From an uncultured Lachnospiraceae bacterium (GTDB lineage Bacteria > Bacillota > Clostridia > Lachnospirales > Lachnospiraceae): a DNA stretch of 64,000 bases. Position numbers and translations under genes: made by a program. Location: assembly GCA_902793685.1 (NCBI GenBank), contig CADBEN010000005.1, forward strand, positions 1-64,000. The letters are read 5' to 3'. The notes beneath the pieces are model-generated. The model had not been told where the DNA came from. It saw only the letters and a program-made list of their open reading frames with translations, and made no database searches. This document shows positions 63,714-64,000 of the stretch, in pieces (the first letter of the stretch is position 1; the number at the start of each line of letters is the position of its first letter).

Positions 63714-64000
63714 ATGCTGCCGTCCCTTGTCATAGCCGCTGCTGTTGCCGCCGCCGCAGGGGGAAGCTTTGCCGCCCTGGCGAAGCGGGCCTTCCCCGGC
63801 GGAACCGCAGCTGTGCCCCGTGAGATCACGGTGTCCCGGACGGCGCCGGTCCTTCCCGCAGGAACACCGGTTCATCTGCTGGCAGTTTCCGATCTGCACT
63901 ACATTTCCCCGAAGCTGAACGACGGCGGTGAGTTTTTCCGCCGGACCGTGGAAAATGCCGACGGCAAACTGACAGAACGGTCTGAAGAATTTCTGGCCGC
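63714..64000 (+). CDS. Metallophosphoesterase, N-terminal part (runs off the window)
   Basis: The first 95 residues are visible. A hydrophobic, alanine-rich start suggests a membrane anchor or signal peptide. VHLLAVSDLHYISPK contains the first metal motif (D60-L-H62) of calcineurin-like phosphoesterases. The start at ATG 63714 is preferred because GGAGGTGA lies five bases before it; an in-frame ATG at 63687 lacks such a site. The remaining motifs lie outside the window. Confidence 0.78.
   Translation, partial: MLPSLVIAAAVAAAAGGSFAALAKRAFPGGTAAVPREITVSRTAPVLPAGTPVHLLAVSDLHYISPKLNDGGEFFRRTVENADGKLTERSEEFLA

Overview
The window comes from a GC-rich, anaerobic, Gram-positive-type bacterium of the Clostridia, most likely a Lachnospiraceae-like gut or rumen organism. 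This placement is inferred from gene content: ZTP-riboswitch-controlled fhs, a clostripain-type protease, YesN/YesM-type signalling beside a sugar ABC transporter, a BcrAD-type 2-hydroxyacyl-CoA dehydratase activase, YqeB/YqeC, strong AGGAGG ribosome binding sites, and lipoprotein signal peptides followed by Thr/Ala/Glu-rich linkers. Nearly all the DNA is coding. No tRNA, rRNA or CRISPR array was seen.

Layout, left half. 1-4.6 kb: the tail of an unidentified gene, a stand-alone trpB translationally coupled to a MATE exporter, and a duplicated-domain lipoprotein. 4.7-14.2 kb: a sugar-sensing and uptake locus. A lipoprotein binding protein, an AraC-type response regulator and a sensor kinase precede a YtfQ/YtfR/YtfT/YjfF-like (galactofuranose-type) ABC transporter. 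Terminators and intercistronic hairpins shape its expression. 14.3-20.6 kb: a 28-codon flavodoxin stub coupled to a second MATE gene, a DUF4097-like protein, a membrane-anchored M15 peptidase relative that has lost its zinc ligands, a lipoprotein and argC. 20.8-22.5 kb: an ISLre2-type insertion sequence. 22.7-24.9 kb: ThpR-type phosphoesterase, a flavin-dependent oxidase-like protein and a cytoplasmic pectinesterase-like protein. 25-28.5 kb: a membrane-attached Hsp70-like ATPase with a partner whose end looks GrpE-like, and divergently a small membrane protein.

Layout, right half. 28.7-39.5 kb: a large dehydratase activase, a copper P-type ATPase with a metal-binding domain at each end, YqeB and YqeC, and an NhaC-type antiporter. 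39.6-44.3 kb: clostripain-like protease, then fhs on the minus strand behind a ZTP riboswitch. 44.4-60.3 kb: the most unusual region. A HAD phosphatase, an RsbW-like anti-sigma kinase, an alarmone-hydrolase-like HD domain fused to STAS, and a STAS-kinase fusion precede two paralogous proteins of about 1,600 residues. The pair flanks a dehydrogenase-like and a flavodoxin-like gene. Each giant combines an HD domain, a long helical-repeat-like region, a NadD-like nucleotidyltransferase, a possible acetyltransferase-like part and a phosphoribosyltransferase-like part. 60.4-64 kb: D-2-hydroxyacid dehydrogenase, a third MATE exporter, a TSUP permease and the start of a metallophosphoesterase.

How they may work together (inference): the 44-60 kb cluster looks like a partner-switch-controlled nucleotide or NAD-related system built around the two giant proteins. 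It is the best candidate here for an undescribed system. All family calls are made by eye from motifs; no database search was run.
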